Made by a program: the position numbers and the translations under genes
In this document: in pieces, positions 11,641 through 25,146 of the stretch
Layout: the number at the start of each line of letters is the position of its first letter
Numbering within the stretch: the first letter of the stretch is position 1
Notes under the pieces: model-generated
Database searches by the model: none
Seen by the model: only the letters and a program-made list of their open reading frames with translations
What the model was told of the DNA's origin: nothing
DNA from: Patagioenas fasciata
Taxonomy: Eukaryota > Chordata > Aves > Columbiformes > Columbidae
DNA: 64,000 nt
Assembly (NCBI RefSeq): GCF_037038585.1
Contig: NC_092520.1
Coordinates: 63,921,501 to 63,985,500, forward strand
Direction: 5' to 3'

Positions 11641-11646
11641 GTGAGT
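11641..11646 (+). other. ATP11A: Splice donor of ATP11A exon 1
   Basis: TAC|GTGAGT matches the vertebrate 5' splice-site consensus downstream of the junction and leaves the reading frame in phase 0. Confidence 0.8.
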
Positions 11647-14600
11647 ACCGCCCGCTGGGCTCGTCCCGGTGCGTCCCCGCCAGCCCCAGAGCCGCCGCCG
11701 CGGTTTCCCCTCAAAGGGCAACTCATACACCCGAGGAGTGGGAGAGTCCCCTCTGCCCTGCACCAGCAAGGGAGGCAGCGGGGCTGCAAGCAGCGGGGAG
11801 CCGGGCGAGTCTCTGCGGGAGAGCTGCACCGCGCTGAGCTCCGGGCTTGCAGGGAGCGTTCGGTCAGGAGTTCGGCGGTCCCATGACTGGCTCCGCGGCC
11901 AGGGGAGCCATGGGGACCGCCGTGCGTGGTTTTCTCTGTAAAGGCAAGATGGAGCGGTTGTTACTGGGTTCCCTGCAGCCCTCTCCCCGTCTGAGTGTCC
12001 GTCGGTCGCTAAACCTGCACGGGCTGACCTAAGTTCAGAGCACTGTAATTTACAGTGTGCTGAGATACGTAGTTACCAGGGCAGGTACAACATCTAGGTC
12101 GTGATTGGTTTGTTTTTCTTTTCTTGTTTTTATATTGTTTCAGTTAAGTTGCGGTTTGTGGAATTGTCCAGGTTGAGTACACCGACGAATGGTCGGAATA
12201 GTGCCAAGTTCTTGTAGATATACGTGGTAAGATTTGAATGCACTGAACTTGGTGCACTTTGGGGAAGGGGAGTTGATCTTGCTTGTTGGTCAGCATGTTT
12301 TCCCCCCACCCACACCGTCTGAAAGAGTGAATCAGTAGTGCATTAGGGTAGTTCCAAGTGTAGGTTGAGGTGCATCTGTGAGTGCAAAACTGGTTTCATT
12401 GAACTCTTAACAAATGTTTAGGATAATGATTTTAGTAAATCGGTGTAGTGGTCCCAGTAAGTATGGGGTTATACAATACAGGGTTTGGGGACCACTAATA
12501 CCAGGAAACTGCAGATTTCTCTTTTTGGGTGTAGAAGAAATTTTAAAAAAGATGGGAAGTAATAATTCAGATTTTTGAATACATATAGCTTTTCTTTCCA
12601 TGCAGAAAGAACTGTAAGTGAGGAAACTTTCATGTTCTGACCAAGCAAATGTAAATAAATAACCTGTGTTTGGTGCATGTCAAGAGCTATTGCCACATAA
12701 TATAGGCTGATGTATTTCTTTAAGTATTAATTAAGAAAAATAGCAGAAGTGTAAAACGACTCTGGATTTTTTTTTTTTTGTCTGTTTACAATAGGGTATT
12801 ATGTGGCATGAGGAGAGAATGGAGAGGTGAGTCCTGGAGGCAGCTATGTGTATATGGTTCCTTAGAAAGTGGCCCTGAGGAAAGGAGGAGAATACTCAAA
12901 ATATAATAAGGTACAAGAGAAGCCGTAGTCTCTGTGGACACGCAAATCTCAGGTGAACAGTACTGAGCTCTGTTTGGAAGCAGGCAGGATCAGTTTGGGT
13001 GTAGTGATCTGTCAGTGCTGATCTGACTGTCAGATTCTGTTAAAAATCTTGTTTGTGTGCTCACATCTGGAGCCTGTACAAATAGCACACACTTGTTGTG
13101 CACAGAGCATACTGTGGTCTCTAAATCTCTTTGGTGCAAGACTGTTGCTAGCCTCTATTTCAAAGTAGGCTTAAGCATCAAATATGAAAGAAATAGGCTT
13201 GAGAGTAACTATGGTAGTTATTGTAAAAGATGAAGATTTACATGAGAAGACAGTATGTTGAAAATAAGGCACTTGAGCTTTTAAGTTGTCGTCACACTCC
13301 TCCACTGCTGATGAGAGTAATTCAGCAGTGTAGAAGCTAAATGAAATATTATTATATCCCATGTGAGGAAGTGTTCCTATTTCCTAGATCACGCTACTTT
13401 CTTTATTGTATGTATGCCAATAGATTATGTCTAGGTAATTGGCTAGCTGTTCCAGGCTGCCTTGTATATTTTCACTTGTTGCTTCTTGTTCTTTTGCATT
13501 CCTTCAGTGTCTTAATTTTTACTCCTTTCTTACAAGGAAATATAATTTTGAAAAAAGCTACTGTAAATTTGTGTCTGTCATTTCAGTAAGGCCATTATGA
13601 TCTGGCAAGCTAATTAATGCCTGTGCGTGTTGTGTTTTTTCTTTTTATAATTTTTTTATATATCTCCATGGATCAACTGTTTGTGTACAGCTACAGCAGT
13701 GAAAATGAAAATTAGTAGTGTGAATGCTGTGCCTGAAACGGACTGCTGTACATGAGTACCAGATGCGCATGTCAGCAGTATCGCTCTGTAGTTTTTCACT
13801 CAAGCTCTTTACACACTAGCTATGCCTCTCAAGTGTAGATGCGCTTTTATCTTTCCAAGCTGCTTTTTAATAAGGGAGACAAGGCACTGACACTTCTGCA
13901 GGAGAGTCAGAGAACATAGGTACATCATGTGCTTGTAGCAAAGTAAGTACAAGTTTGGGATTAGTTAAAGTCTATACAGAAGCTATTCAATGATTGAGGT
14001 CCCAGATGATGAATTCTTGTTCTCCAAGTTGTGTCCTGGATTTGTTCAGCAGCTGGTCCTTCCTGGAGCAGGCTGGTCTCTGGATTATCCCGAGAACGCC
14101 GGCTGAGGCAGGCTGGAGGTGTCGTTGAGGTAGCTGGGAGCTCTTACCAGTGGTACAGTGTGATTTTTGGGATAACAGTCACTGTGCTCTGTATTATTAC
14201 TAATGGAGACTTCTAACAGGATGGTTTCAAAGAGTTCTGCATCATTTCTTTCCCTCTACTGTATGTTGTAGGACATAAAGGCATAAGTTAAATACCAGGG
14301 TTCTTGTCCTGACTGTCAAGGTCACCCCCATTCCTCTTTCCATTACTGTTGTTGCAGTCACTGTCCTGGAGCAATGCAAAGCAGCGTATATCTTCAAGGC
14401 CCTATGGAAGCTTAACGATGACTGGGGGCTGTCAATTTAAGTTGAAGTCAGTTTCCTGGTTGGCATTTTCAAATACTTCTCTGCTGTTTTACCTGTATTG
14501 AGTGTCATCTTTATATCTTCTACGCATCGGAATAGTTCGGTGATGTGGGCTTAATAAGATACATGTTTGGTGTGCTAGTCATACCGTCGTTCATATCTCT

Positions 14601-17600
14601 TCTCCAAGAAATGGTATAGTGTCTTAGAAGGACAGAGGCAGTGATGTCTTTTTCTTACTAAATTTTGAAATTGACGTTCTGTTGTTCTGCCTCTTTATAT
14701 CCATCCTGCAGATTTTTTTGTTTGCTTTCACTTCAGCTCTTAATTCCCCTTACCATTAGGGCAGCCATGCACCATTCATAGGACCACTGGTGAAGAGTAA
14801 CTTCCTGTTATACACAAAAGGTGTTCGTTTCACTGCAGTGCAGCTGACATGAAGTTCAGGGTAGTTTTCTAAATGCTTCCTGATCCTTCAAGCCAAAATA
14901 TAGTAATGCAACTTTTCTTAATTGTGTCTAATATTATTCTGTCTATTTTACTGCTTCAAACTCTGAGCTATAGTAGAGGCATCTTTAAGTAATGAAATAG
15001 AAGCATCTTTTACATACAGCTTTTCCACTATGTGGAACCAGAGATCTGAATTAGCCTTCTACAATAAGACAGATAAATTTTGCCAACTGTATTGTTTAAT
15101 TTGGTCTCCCAAATAATGGAAATAATGGCTATGTGGGTGTAGTATGAAAATTGCCTTCAAGGGGTATACTGTATGTCGCATATACTATTAAAATGTAACC
15201 TGTTTTTCTGGATGTTGCTTTTGCATCAGACAACATGCTCCTCTGTCTCCTCTTTGAATTGTTTGTGTGTTCCCCAGAGGATGTGTGCTACCCTGGGGAG
15301 GGCAGCCTTGCAGCCTGAGAATATGGAGTGAGTGTGTACTGTCCTGTGTCACGCAGGGCCTGCCATGTGCTCAGTAATGAGAGGTATCTTAATATTAAGC
15401 AGTACACTATGTAGAGCAAAACCAAACATACAATGATAATTAGAACTGTGTCCATACAAGATTAGCTTCTGTTTTATAGTTAGATTATTTGTGGCACTGT
15501 GTGGATATCATTAAGTGATGTCTTTTGCCCATGTAACTGCAGTTGTATTAGTTTTCTCTGGCAACATTTCTTGCTGATCTCAGGACTTCTGTAGTTCTTC
15601 CTCTGTACAGTCAGGAGATGGCTAATAATCTTAAAGCAAATCTTGATGATGTCTTACCTTTCATAAAATGAACATTTCTTTAATAAAACATATACATGTG
15701 TCTTTTGTGTATTGATGATGGCTGTTCATGGCTGAATGTGGATTTGGATATTCCTGAATATTGTGGATTTGAATATATCTGGGCAATCTGGAAAAATGTC
15801 ACTCTTTAGCGTATGTTTGTTTGGACACTAAATGGTTGCTAAACATCTTTCAGCCTATGGTGACAGTCTGTTCTGTATTTGTAAGACAGCTGGCTCTCAT
15901 CAGTAAATGCTTCTGCCCAGGTTGACGGCTTTGGATAGCATAATAAATATTACTGTGTCAGAGGTCTGAATTACTGGACAGTTTTGCTTGTATTATGTAG
16001 TATATTTAGAGATCCTGCCATTTTATTGCTTCTCGTCTTTCATGTTCTCCTATTACTTCAGGATTACAAAGCTGGATGTTAAGTATTTGTTGCCTGTGTA
16101 GATATCTCCGAATGTGTATAGCAGGAGATAAGGGTTGCTTTCAGAAGGAACAGTGATTTATTACAGCTCTGGCCTTTGGGAAGCTTCTGGCCTACCCATT
16201 CTGCAGATATTTCTGGAAAATCTTTTTTTGGGAGGTTGGAATAAGTGAGTTTACAGATGGATGCTTTATTTTTCACTTTTATAGAAGTGGGCAACTTCAG
16301 TCATAGTTTGAGGAGGTGATTGACTAGCCTAACCAGAAAGTTAGTTAGGGGATTTCAGCGAGTTCTCTACTAAATTTCATGGCAGCCTGTGGTCACAGGT
16401 TCAGACAATTCTGTTGTTTCTGTCTGCAGTAATAGTTCTTAAACTGTTTTCTAATTAGATTTCCTAAGTATTTTACTTGTATATGTAGTCTTAGTAGAAA
16501 TAAATTAATATTGAGCTTTTTTTTTTTTCCCATTTATCTAGCTTTGATAAAGGAAAGGTTGATAACTACTTTGACTTGAAAGCTGGAGAAATTTTAAGTC
16601 TCTGTGCTCTGGAGTTACTTGTGTCTGAAAGGACAATCCACTTATCAAGCGTTTCAGATGACCTACTGTTTTTAATCTAAGTTCAGTTCATACATATGAG
16701 GGTACTCTTGCATTCTAGTTCTTGCTTTTGCTTGTAGTCCCTTAGCTTTCTCTGCACCCTTGCAGGCTGGTATGAAACTACTGATCTAGATGTTTCATAG
16801 TCAGGGTGCCTGTTAATATAAATACTGTTTTATTCCTAGCTGTCACAGTAAATCAAAAGGTTTGTGGTTTGTGTGGTTGTTCATATGGTGGTGGTGTTTG
16901 TGTTTGTGGTGAGTTTGTTGTTGTTGTTTTGTTTTTAAATTCCAGGGATATAACTTGACAAAATCTTAAGCTGTTCTAAGTGTTGTGTAAATGTGTTTAT
17001 GTACTGACTCTTTGCAAACTATCCTTATTGTACAAAAAGTTGTTCTCAATAGGAGCTATGCCTGTTCTCACAGGTCAGCAACTGCTAACTTGCATTTCTG
17101 AAGTGTTTGTGTTTATCCCTGGTATGTAATACATTTTTGTGACACACTGACTTTCACAAGAGGTAACAATGTTTCCTTGAAACCTGAGATGTTTCCCGTC
17201 TTGCATATCTGCTTCGCTGTGGGTACCAGTTCTTTCTGGTGTGGAAGGTGTGACAGAGCGCGTCTAACAGCATGGATCTCTTATGAATTCCCATTTCCCC
17301 AAGCACCGTTGCTTTTTTTTGGGGGCGAAGGGAGGGGGAAGGGTGGAAGAGTCTGAATGGTGTGCTACCTGCGAACTTTTCAGCCTGTCGTTTAAAGAGA
17401 CAAAGTTTGGAAGCTTTACTTGCCTCAGAAGTTAATTCTGAACATTGAGTGTGGCTGACAGGATTTGGCACTTCTGCAAATGTAAATGGCTCTTGCGTAC
17501 TAGTAGTGACTCTTGTATTCGTTCTGGTTTTGTAATGTACTCTTAAGATGTTTCAGTATCATCTGAGGCTCAGAAAAAAACCCAGACGCTCTCCTGTCCC

Positions 17601-20311
17601 CCATCAATTATTTATTGCTGAGGGGCAATCAACATGGAGAATTGCATGGGCTTTGTTTTTCCTCTCCCTCTTGCCCATCAATTAGCTGATTTACACAAGC
17701 AAAACAAGATTTCCTTTTCTTTTGAGAATAAACAAATGAAAATAGGACATTGTGTATGTAAAACAGTTCACTTACGGGAAGCCAGAGTACATATTACAAG
17801 CTGGTTGCTATTGGCTACAAAATACTGCTCATCTGCACTCATCAGATGCTCTCTGATAGTGGAAACCATTGCTTTTGGAGCATCTAAATTGTAGAAGTAT
17901 TTCAGTGACTTAAAATAGATCAAGAACTCTTAACCTTGCCATTTTTAGCATCAGAAATACTTCTCTTTTCTGAGATGAGAACTGCATGTTGCTTTTGTCT
18001 TTTGATAGCATGTTCTTGATTTTTTTTTTTTTTAATTTAAAATACAGTTCTGCTTTTATGCACTTGCTAAAGCACCACAGAGTATCAATACTGAAAGCAG
18101 GAAGCCTTTTCAAAATCATTTTTGGGAAGGAAGGAGGGCAAGGTGCAATGTGCCACACATATAGCTTTAAAGTTCCGTTCACCGTTTCTCATTAATTTCT
18201 TGTTCCTGTCATACAGCAGTAACTGAAACAAGAAAAGTGTCAGGGTGGAATGGAGTTTTCTAATAAGTCTGCTTTTTAAACCTGAAAATCTTAAAAAAAC
18301 AGTAACTGACCTGACAAGAAAGACATTCCACAAATACCATAGCTGGCTACTGTTTGTGCCGTTGAGATGGGCATAATAAACTTGTTTAATCTAACTAGAT
18401 TTAAATGTGACTAGAAAACAGTTGTGGTTTTTGAGGAGCTGCAACCTGATTGACAGTGAGCTATCTCCTCCATGTCATATGCAGCTGTGGCAGGAGGAGG
18501 AAACCAAGAGAAAATTGTGCCACAGAAAAGACTGAGCAGATGTTTTAGCACCTGTTATGCAACTGGATTCAACTTAACTGGGTTGTTTTTTTTTTTTTTT
18601 GAGCAAAATAGCCTGCCTCTCCTCATGTAAATCTTTTAGTCAGATTATATTTTTTTCCAAAATAATGCTGCTTATTCTACTGGTTTACCTTTACACGCAG
18701 GATAATGTAGTATTTCTATGTGTATAATTGTTAAGGGACATATCCGTTGAAGTTCATCTTGAGCTACGAGGCAGAATGACACTGGAATGCTATTACTGTC
18801 TCTGCTATAATTGTCATGGCAACAGCTGCAGGTAGACAAGACAAACCAAGGGTTCTTTTTCTATATCATAACAACCAGTTGTTGTGGTTTTTTTTTTTCT
18901 CCCCTCTCAGTAATGATTCTGAGAAGCTTGTGGCACAAACACTCTTAGTCATGAAAAGTGTTTTGTTTTGTTTTGTTTTGTTTTTTCCATTTAACTTTGA
19001 TGTGAATTTTGTAAATGTTGAATGTTTGTGAGACTACATTAAAACTGTGCTCTTTCGAGGAAGAAAATTGCAGGCCAGCGTGGATTATTCTAGGAGACTG
19101 ATGGGATGAGCCTGGAGAGTTTATTTGGAAGATCACAGAAGACCACAGGCTGAAAAGGCACCTAAATATCTTTGCAAACCTGGATGTTAATTTATTTGTG
19201 CATTCATCTATCCTTAGGACGAGGATGAGAGTACTACCCTGATCTTCCATAGAGAGAAGTTGTAAGGGTAGTTTAATGCTTTCAGATAAGAAAATTACTG
19301 TTTCACAGGAAGAAAACTGGATGTGGACATAAGCCTATAATGACTGTGTTTTAGTGTTTGTTTTTTCCTGTTAGTTAACAACGTTCTACATGGCTTCTCC
19401 TTCTACCTGCAATTTCCCCCTTTGTTCTTCCATCTGCATACATGCACATGCATTCACATGTGGAAGTGTGCACATGTACTTACTGAAATTGTATGCACAT
19501 CATTTTGCAATGCCAAGAATTATGCCAAGATTTAGCAGGGATCCAGATGTGTATTGGTATTTAAAATAAAGGGCCGCATACTAGCTCTTTTGTCTGGTTT
19601 CTAATGTATACTGTGAAACTGTGTTCCGGGATCCTTGTTCTTACATATGTTGTCGTGGTAGTTACTACAACCATGAACACTTAAGAACTTGGAGATTTCG
19701 TAGGGACACTTTTCCATTTATTCTGCTTTTCCCTGTAGACTGATTTCCCTTTTTGAAATAGGAGATTGGTTAATTTGTTTCTTTCATTAAAGTCATCTAG
19801 ATATGGGGCAGGGTGAGGGGGGAATAATTTTTCTTTTTCCTGGTGACACTGAGTAATCTCTTTGCTTCAGTCAAAAGAGGATTTCATCTAACCTATTTTA
19901 AATAGAGGATTAAGGACAATTAGGCTCTTCCTTTACTTTGACACTAAGATAGGATGTTGTGAAATCCTCTGAAATGCACATCTGCTGATGTGCAGCAAAG
20001 TTTTGCAAAATTCATGTTAATAACCCGGGTTTGTTGTTTTGTTTTTTTTTTTTTTTTTTTTTTTTGATGCTTCTAATTTACATTGTGAAGAAGACATGTA
20101 GGTGAACTGAAATGGATTTCCTGTTACCTGAACTGCATTAGCAACTTGCAGTTCATGCTTAGCATTTTACGTGGCTCTTCACCTCTTTTCAAAGTACTAT
20201 TAATGAGTTGTTTGCACAAATGATCATACTGAAGTGCAAACATTAGTATCCATTATCTGTGCTTATATGACTATTTTATGCCACTCATAATGAATATAAG
20301 TGGTCTCTTTT
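11647..20311 (+). other. ATP11A: ATP11A intron 1, proximal part
   Basis: The last part of the CpG island fades out near 11960, then the sequence becomes AT-rich. No coding exon was found. Simple sequence includes a GT/GGT-rich stretch at 16858-16937, a 15-base T run at 18586-18600, a (TTTTG)n tract at 18961-18986 and a 24-base T run at 20042-20065. Long runs are mostly T on the plus strand, as expected inside a plus-strand transcription unit. Regulatory elements may be present but cannot be called from sequence alone. Confidence 0.65.
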
Positions 20312-21465
20312 GAATCACAGAATGTTTGGGGTTGGAAGAGACCTCTGGAGATAATCTACTCCAACCCAACTGCTAAAGCAGGTTCACCTGGAGCAGATCA
20401 CACAGGAATGTGTCCAGGCAGGTTTTGAGTGTCTCCAGAGGAGATTCCACAGCCTCTCTGGGCAGCCTGTTCCAGTGCTCTTTCACCCTCAGAGTAAAGA
20501 AGTTTCTCCTCATATTCAGATAGACCCTCCTGTGCTTCAGTCTGTGCCTACTGCCCCTCATCCTATGTTGGACACCACTGAAAAGACTCTTGTGTCCTCT
20601 TGACACCCACCCTTAAAATGTTTATAAACATTAAGATCCCCTCTCAGCCTTCTCCAGGCTGAACAGGTACAGTTCTCTCAGCTTTTCCTTGTAAGAAAGT
20701 CTTCTGCTAGACTCTTTCCAGTAGTTCCTTGTCTTTCTTGAACTGGGGAGTCCAGAACTGGATGCAGTACTCCAGATGTGGCCTCACCAGGGCAGATAAG
20801 GAGGAGATGATAACCTCCCTTGACCTGCTGGTCACATTCTTCCTAATGCACCCCAGGATACCACTGGCCTTGGCTGCAAGGACACATTGCTGGTTCATGA
20901 TAAACTTGTTGTCCACCAGGACTCCCAGGTCCTTCTCTGCAGGGCTGCTTTCGAGCAGATCAATCCCCAACCTGTACTGGTACATGGGGTTAATTCCTCC
21001 TTAGGTGGAGGACCCTGCACTTGCTTTTGTTGAACTTCATTAGGTTCCTCTCCACTCAACTCTCCAGCCTGTCCAGGTCTCACCGAGTGGCAGCACAGCC
21101 ACCAATTTTGTATCATCAGCAAGCTTGCTGAGGGTACACTCTGTCACTTCATCCAGGTCACTGATGGACAGATTGAACAAGACTGGACCCAGTACTGACC
21201 CCTGGGAAACACTGCTAACTACAGGACTCCAACTAGACTCTGTGCTACTGATCGCAACCCTCCGAGCTCTGCCATCCAGCCAGTTCTCCATTCATCTTAC
21301 TGTCTACTTATGTAAGCTCAAGAAGTACAGGTTAGATATGATGAAGTTGTGAGAGATGTTGTCAAAAACTGTGCTGAAGTCAAGGTAGACAACATCCACT
21401 GCTCTCTCCTCATCTACTGAGGAAGTCATGCAATCATAGAAGACTATCAGATTGCTCAAGCAGTG
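20312..21465 (-). mobile_element. CR1 LINE, 5'-truncated and decayed, minus strand
   Basis: The low end shows the reverse-complemented CR1 terminus (TCACAGAATGTTTGGGGTTGG). On the minus strand the RT-ORF pieces follow in the expected order, from [19 protein letters not shown] through a piece with a degraded active site (KLADDTKLV) and [18 protein letters not shown] to [20 protein letters not shown]. They lie in several frames separated by frameshifts, so it is a dead copy. The upstream part (about 21360-21465) still reads as the VDVVYLDFST-like block. It is similar at its 3' end to the copies at 6186 and 55672. Confidence 0.92.
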
Positions 21466-21584
21466 GATTTGAGGTGGATCTTAATCAGCAGTGGCATTTG
21501 ATAGCTGACATTAAACTGCTGTACTTCTCAGGAGGCCATTACAAGATAAAAACATGAAAACACTACTGTTATTGCAACATGTAT

Positions 21585-22620
21585 AGAATCATTGAGCAGA
21601 ATCATAGAATAATTTTGCTTGGAAAAGATCTTTTAAGATCGAGTCTAACTGTTAATCTGACACTGTCAAGTCCACCACTAAACCATGATCCTAAAAACCT
21701 CATCTATATGTCTTTTAAACACCTCCAGGGATGGTGACTCCACCACTTCCCTGGGCAGCCTGTTCCAATGCTTGACAACCCTTTCCATGAAGAATTTTCT
21801 CCTAATACCCAATTTAAACCTCCCCTGGTGCAACTCAAGGCCATTTTCTCTCATGCTATCACTTCTTACTTGGGAGAAGAGACCAACCCCCTCCATGCTA
21901 CAGCCTCCTTTCAGGTGGTTGCAGAGAGCGATAAGGTCTCCCCTCAGCCTCCTTTTCTCCAGGCTAAACAGACCCAGTTCCCTCAGCCGTTCCTTATCAG
22001 ACTTGTGCTCCAGACCCCTCACCAGCTTCATTGCCCTTCTCTGAACTCACTCCAGCACCTCAGTGTCTTTCTTGTCGTGAGGGGTCCAAAACTGAACACA
22101 GAATTTGAGGTGAGGCCTCACCAGCACCAAGTACAGGGGGACGATCACTTCTCTAGTCTTGCTGGCCACACCATTTCTGATACAAGCCAGAATGCTGTTG
22201 GCATTTTTGGCCATCTGGGCACACTGATGGCTCATGTTCAGCTGGCTGTTGACTTACACCCCCAGATCCTTTTCCTCCAGGCAGCTTTCCAGCCACTCTT
22301 CCTCAAGCCTGCAGTGCTGCCTGGGGTTCTTGTGACCCAAGTGCAGGACCTGGCACTTGGCCTTGTTGAACCTCATAGAATTTGCCTCAGCCCAGTGATC
22401 TAGGTGTTCCAGATCCCTCTGTATGGCCTTTCTACCCTCCAGTAGATCAACACTCCCACCTACCTTGGTGTCACATGCCAGCTTACTGAGGGTGCACTCA
22501 ATCTCCTCATCCAGATCATTGATGAAGATGCTAAATAGAACTGACTCCGATACTGAGCCCTGAGGAACGCCACTCATGACTGGCCACCAACTGGATTTAG
22601 CTCCATTCAGCACAACTCTG
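21585..22620 (-). mobile_element. CR1 LINE, second minus-strand copy in tandem
   Basis: It starts with the reverse-complemented tail (AGAATCATAGAATAATTTTG) and on the minus strand encodes RT pieces: [31 protein letters not shown] in place of the FADD box, [33 protein letters not shown] and [19 protein letters not shown]. Frames are interrupted and the catalytic box reads ACD instead of ADD, so it cannot encode active RT. Its C-terminal segment (21678-22031) is still open. It lies 120 bases from the preceding CR1 in the same orientation but differs from it. The copy at 54363 is its closest relative in this window, sharing the [14 protein letters not shown] block. Confidence 0.92.
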
Positions 22621-25093
22621 TCTCAATTTAATGTTTAGTATTTTTATTGTTTTGTACCAGATTTTCAACCAATTCCTGACTACTTTAAACTAAAGCAGTT
22701 CTACGGGTTCTAAATAAATTCATTCTTTCTTGTTGACTTTGAGGTCTTTGAAGGAATGTATGTCATCCTCTCTACAACAGATATATAGCCACTTAAATAT
22801 ATGGCTGGTCTTTAGTATGATGATGGTGGGGATGGGGGCAGGTGGGTCAAAGCTGAGATAAGAATTTTGTTTAATAACAGTCATTGAGCACAACTACAAA
22901 ATTATTTCAGTTTCTAAGATTAAAAACAAAACCAAAACTAACCTACAGGTTTATCATAACTTCATCTGTGAATGCTGGAGTACAGTTAATCCCTTAAACA
23001 GTATTAACTGACTGTTTACTATTTACAGCTGTCAGGTGACCAGATGGCCTAATTTGGTTGGAGGTGGCTGTTTAGTGGCACTGGGAGGGGAGAAATGAAG
23101 GGAAAATGAAAAAAAGCTCTGGCCTCAGCCCTGAACTGCATGATCACTTTAACATAATTCATGAGTATGTTGACTTCATAATGTTGTAATTTTTTGTCTG
23201 ACATAGGTGGTTAAGCTTCCATACTTAATGGCTGTAATGACATAAAAGCAATAGGAAAGCAGCACATGCTTTTGTGAAGCAGTGCACAGTGAACACAGGC
23301 AGGTATAAACACAAGTTTGTAAAGGGTAATGTGGATTGTGGTTTTGCAGCTCCTATCTCTTTCAGTCCAGGAGGTTTCAAATTTGAAAGGCTTGTGTTTT
23401 TTTTTCTTAAAGGAAGGTTCTTATACCCCTGACTTTCTTCTTAAGAAGTGAAAAGGGTACCTTGAGCATTTTTACTCTGTTAATGATATCTGCTGTAACT
23501 TGTTAAAGAGCTTTTATGTCAACATATGTATAAAATAAGGCCTTTTTTTTAATATATTAAAAAATGAAGCTAGATTTCTGCCAGGCATATAGAATTAAAA
23601 TATCGGTATTATTTTGTTACTTTCCTGTATATAACAAATTATAACATATTTTAAACTGAAAATAATACTGCATTAATGCATGCATTTGCATTTTTGCATG
23701 TTAAAAATTATTACAAAAGCCAAACAAAGTTTGGTTGAGTCATGGTTCTAATAGAGTCATTGAGACAATTGCAAATACTTCGGAACCTTTCAGACTAGTG
23801 AGACTGTAGCATTGCTTTTTCTTCTTGTCCTTTCCCTCTACAGGGAGCTTCCCACCTGGTGCTGAGTGGTTTGATCAGCCCAGGAGGGGAGAAGTGTTCT
23901 TGTGACACTGCTGCTGGCCGCAGGCAGTTGCATCACATCTTCCTTAAACTGATCAAAGTTGGAATCTGGACTTCTTTTCAGTTTCTTGTAATATGTAGGA
24001 AGGACCAAAGCAGAAATGTTAAGCAGACTGATGCAGTGGCATGTAGCTCTTGTAATCTTACAGGAGCTGTCGGAAGGGACTCTGGCACTGAAGACAGGTT
24101 TGCTCTTTATTTTCCCTTCTGTTTCAAATGTGCTGTTGGCTTACTGAAGGAGACATCTGTTTTACTTCATTCTCTGAGTGACACACCATTGGGCAATATG
24201 TGGGTAGATTCCTAAAAAGGTAACCGTTGCTCTGGGTTTGAAGCTGAAATGGGTGAAAAAGCAGCAAGTTTTCACTGTGAGGGAAAGAGTGCAGCCAAGT
24301 GTTGTGGTTCTAGATGGTGGTTCTGGCTGGGATGCAGTGACATCCCAGGGCGATGACTGATGAGTCAGGGCTGATGTGACACGTTGCTGACAGCCATGGA
24401 ACACTGACTTGTTTTGTAGGTAGTATCTGGCATCAGAAAAGGAGTAATTGGGAGAGGAGTGGAAGTTAACACTTTATATAAATGTTGAGAAGCCGTTTAT
24501 GAAATGAGGAGAAGCATGTGGAGAACTACATACTGGAGGGAATGTTACTTAAAACCAAACAAACTAACCAGGAAATAATTCCAGCCTTTCTTCCCCAGAC
24601 TAACCATGTGATGTGCACTCTCTTGGAGCGCTTGCATGTCATGTGGCTCGAACTTCCCAAAGTTCTAAGTGCAATCAAAGCATAATGACTTGAGGGAAAA
24701 TGGAACAGCTATTTTATGCTTAGCATTTCCTCCCATATGTATATTAGAACATGTTCTATTGCAGTAAGGATGCTAGCAAGAGCAGGAATCCTTTGTTAAG
24801 CTTGTGAAAGCCTATAGCACCTTTAACCCTTTCTGAGGCAACTTTGGGAGACTTATAAAGGGAGGTTTCTTTGGTTTAGTGTGAAGACCAGTGTCACATG
24901 CTTAAAAAAACCAAGGTTTTCCCTGCATGAAGACAAGGTGTTCGTGATCTGTTTCACTAAGTAAATTTGGAATTAATTAGTTCTGAAAATTATGATTTAA
25001 ACTTGGTATTTCTGAAACAGGCAGCAAAACATTTGTTAATGTCAGACTAGTCTGAAAATGCTCATGCTTAATTTTTAACTCTTTCCATAAAAC
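22621..25093 (+). other. ATP11A: ATP11A intron 1, between CR1 copies
   Basis: Non-repetitive AT-rich intron sequence. The only item of note is the splice-bounded open segment at 23844-24219, listed separately. Confidence 0.55.
23844..24219 (+). other. Candidate cryptic or alternative exon (unproven)
   Basis: A strong acceptor-like pyrimidine tract (TTCTTGTCCTTTCCCTCTACAG) ends at 23843. A donor-like AAG|GTAACC begins at 24220. The 376-base segment is open from its first base in phase 0, the phase left by ATP11A exon 1, for 123 codons (beginning GASHLVLSGLISPGG) and ends at TAA 24213-24215, just before the donor. No known domain is recognised, and the frame has no ATG at its start. Such coincidences are not rare in 50 kb of intron, so this is a candidate only. 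If spliced to exon 1 it would give a short truncated product. Confidence 0.18.
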
Positions 25094-25146
25094 GTGACCA
25101 GATGATCTGGAGAGATCCCTTCTAACCTGCATTATTCTGATTCTAA
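25094..25146 (+). mobile_element. CR1 3'-end fragment
   Basis: A short piece of the CR1 3' end, GACCAGATGATCTGGAGAG then ATCCCTTCTAACCTGCATTATTC with a degraded ATTCTGATTCT tail. Confidence 0.75.

Larger units (their letters stand above)
10390..11960 (+). promoter_or_regulatory. ATP11A: CpG-island promoter of ATP11A
   Basis: A block of high GC with frequent CpG, densest at about 10580-11640, stands out from AT-rich sequence on both sides. This is the usual form of a vertebrate housekeeping-type promoter. Candidate elements read directly include Sp1-type GC boxes (CCGCCCC near 10461, a GGGGGCGG near 11093 and CCCGCCCC near 11124), an NRF1-like GCGCATGCCCGC at about 11108-11120, and a CRE-like TGACGTG at 11134-11140. 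The only TATA-like string is GGATAAA at 11258-11264. The transcription start is therefore inferred, not seen, and probably lies between about 11160 and 11360. The island covers the 5' UTR, coding exon 1 and the beginning of intron 1. Long open frames on both strands in this block result from stop-codon depletion in GC-rich DNA. Confidence 0.88.

Noticed and set aside
10576-11829. 417-residue open frame on the minus strand across the CpG island
   Set aside because: Arg/Pro/Ala/Gly-rich translation typical of stop-poor GC-rich DNA, with no recognisable domain. It overlaps other equally long frames and the real exon on the opposite strand.
21768-22403. 211-residue plus-strand frame
   Set aside because: Antisense shadow of the minus-strand CR1. 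The same pattern is seen opposite other CR1 copies.
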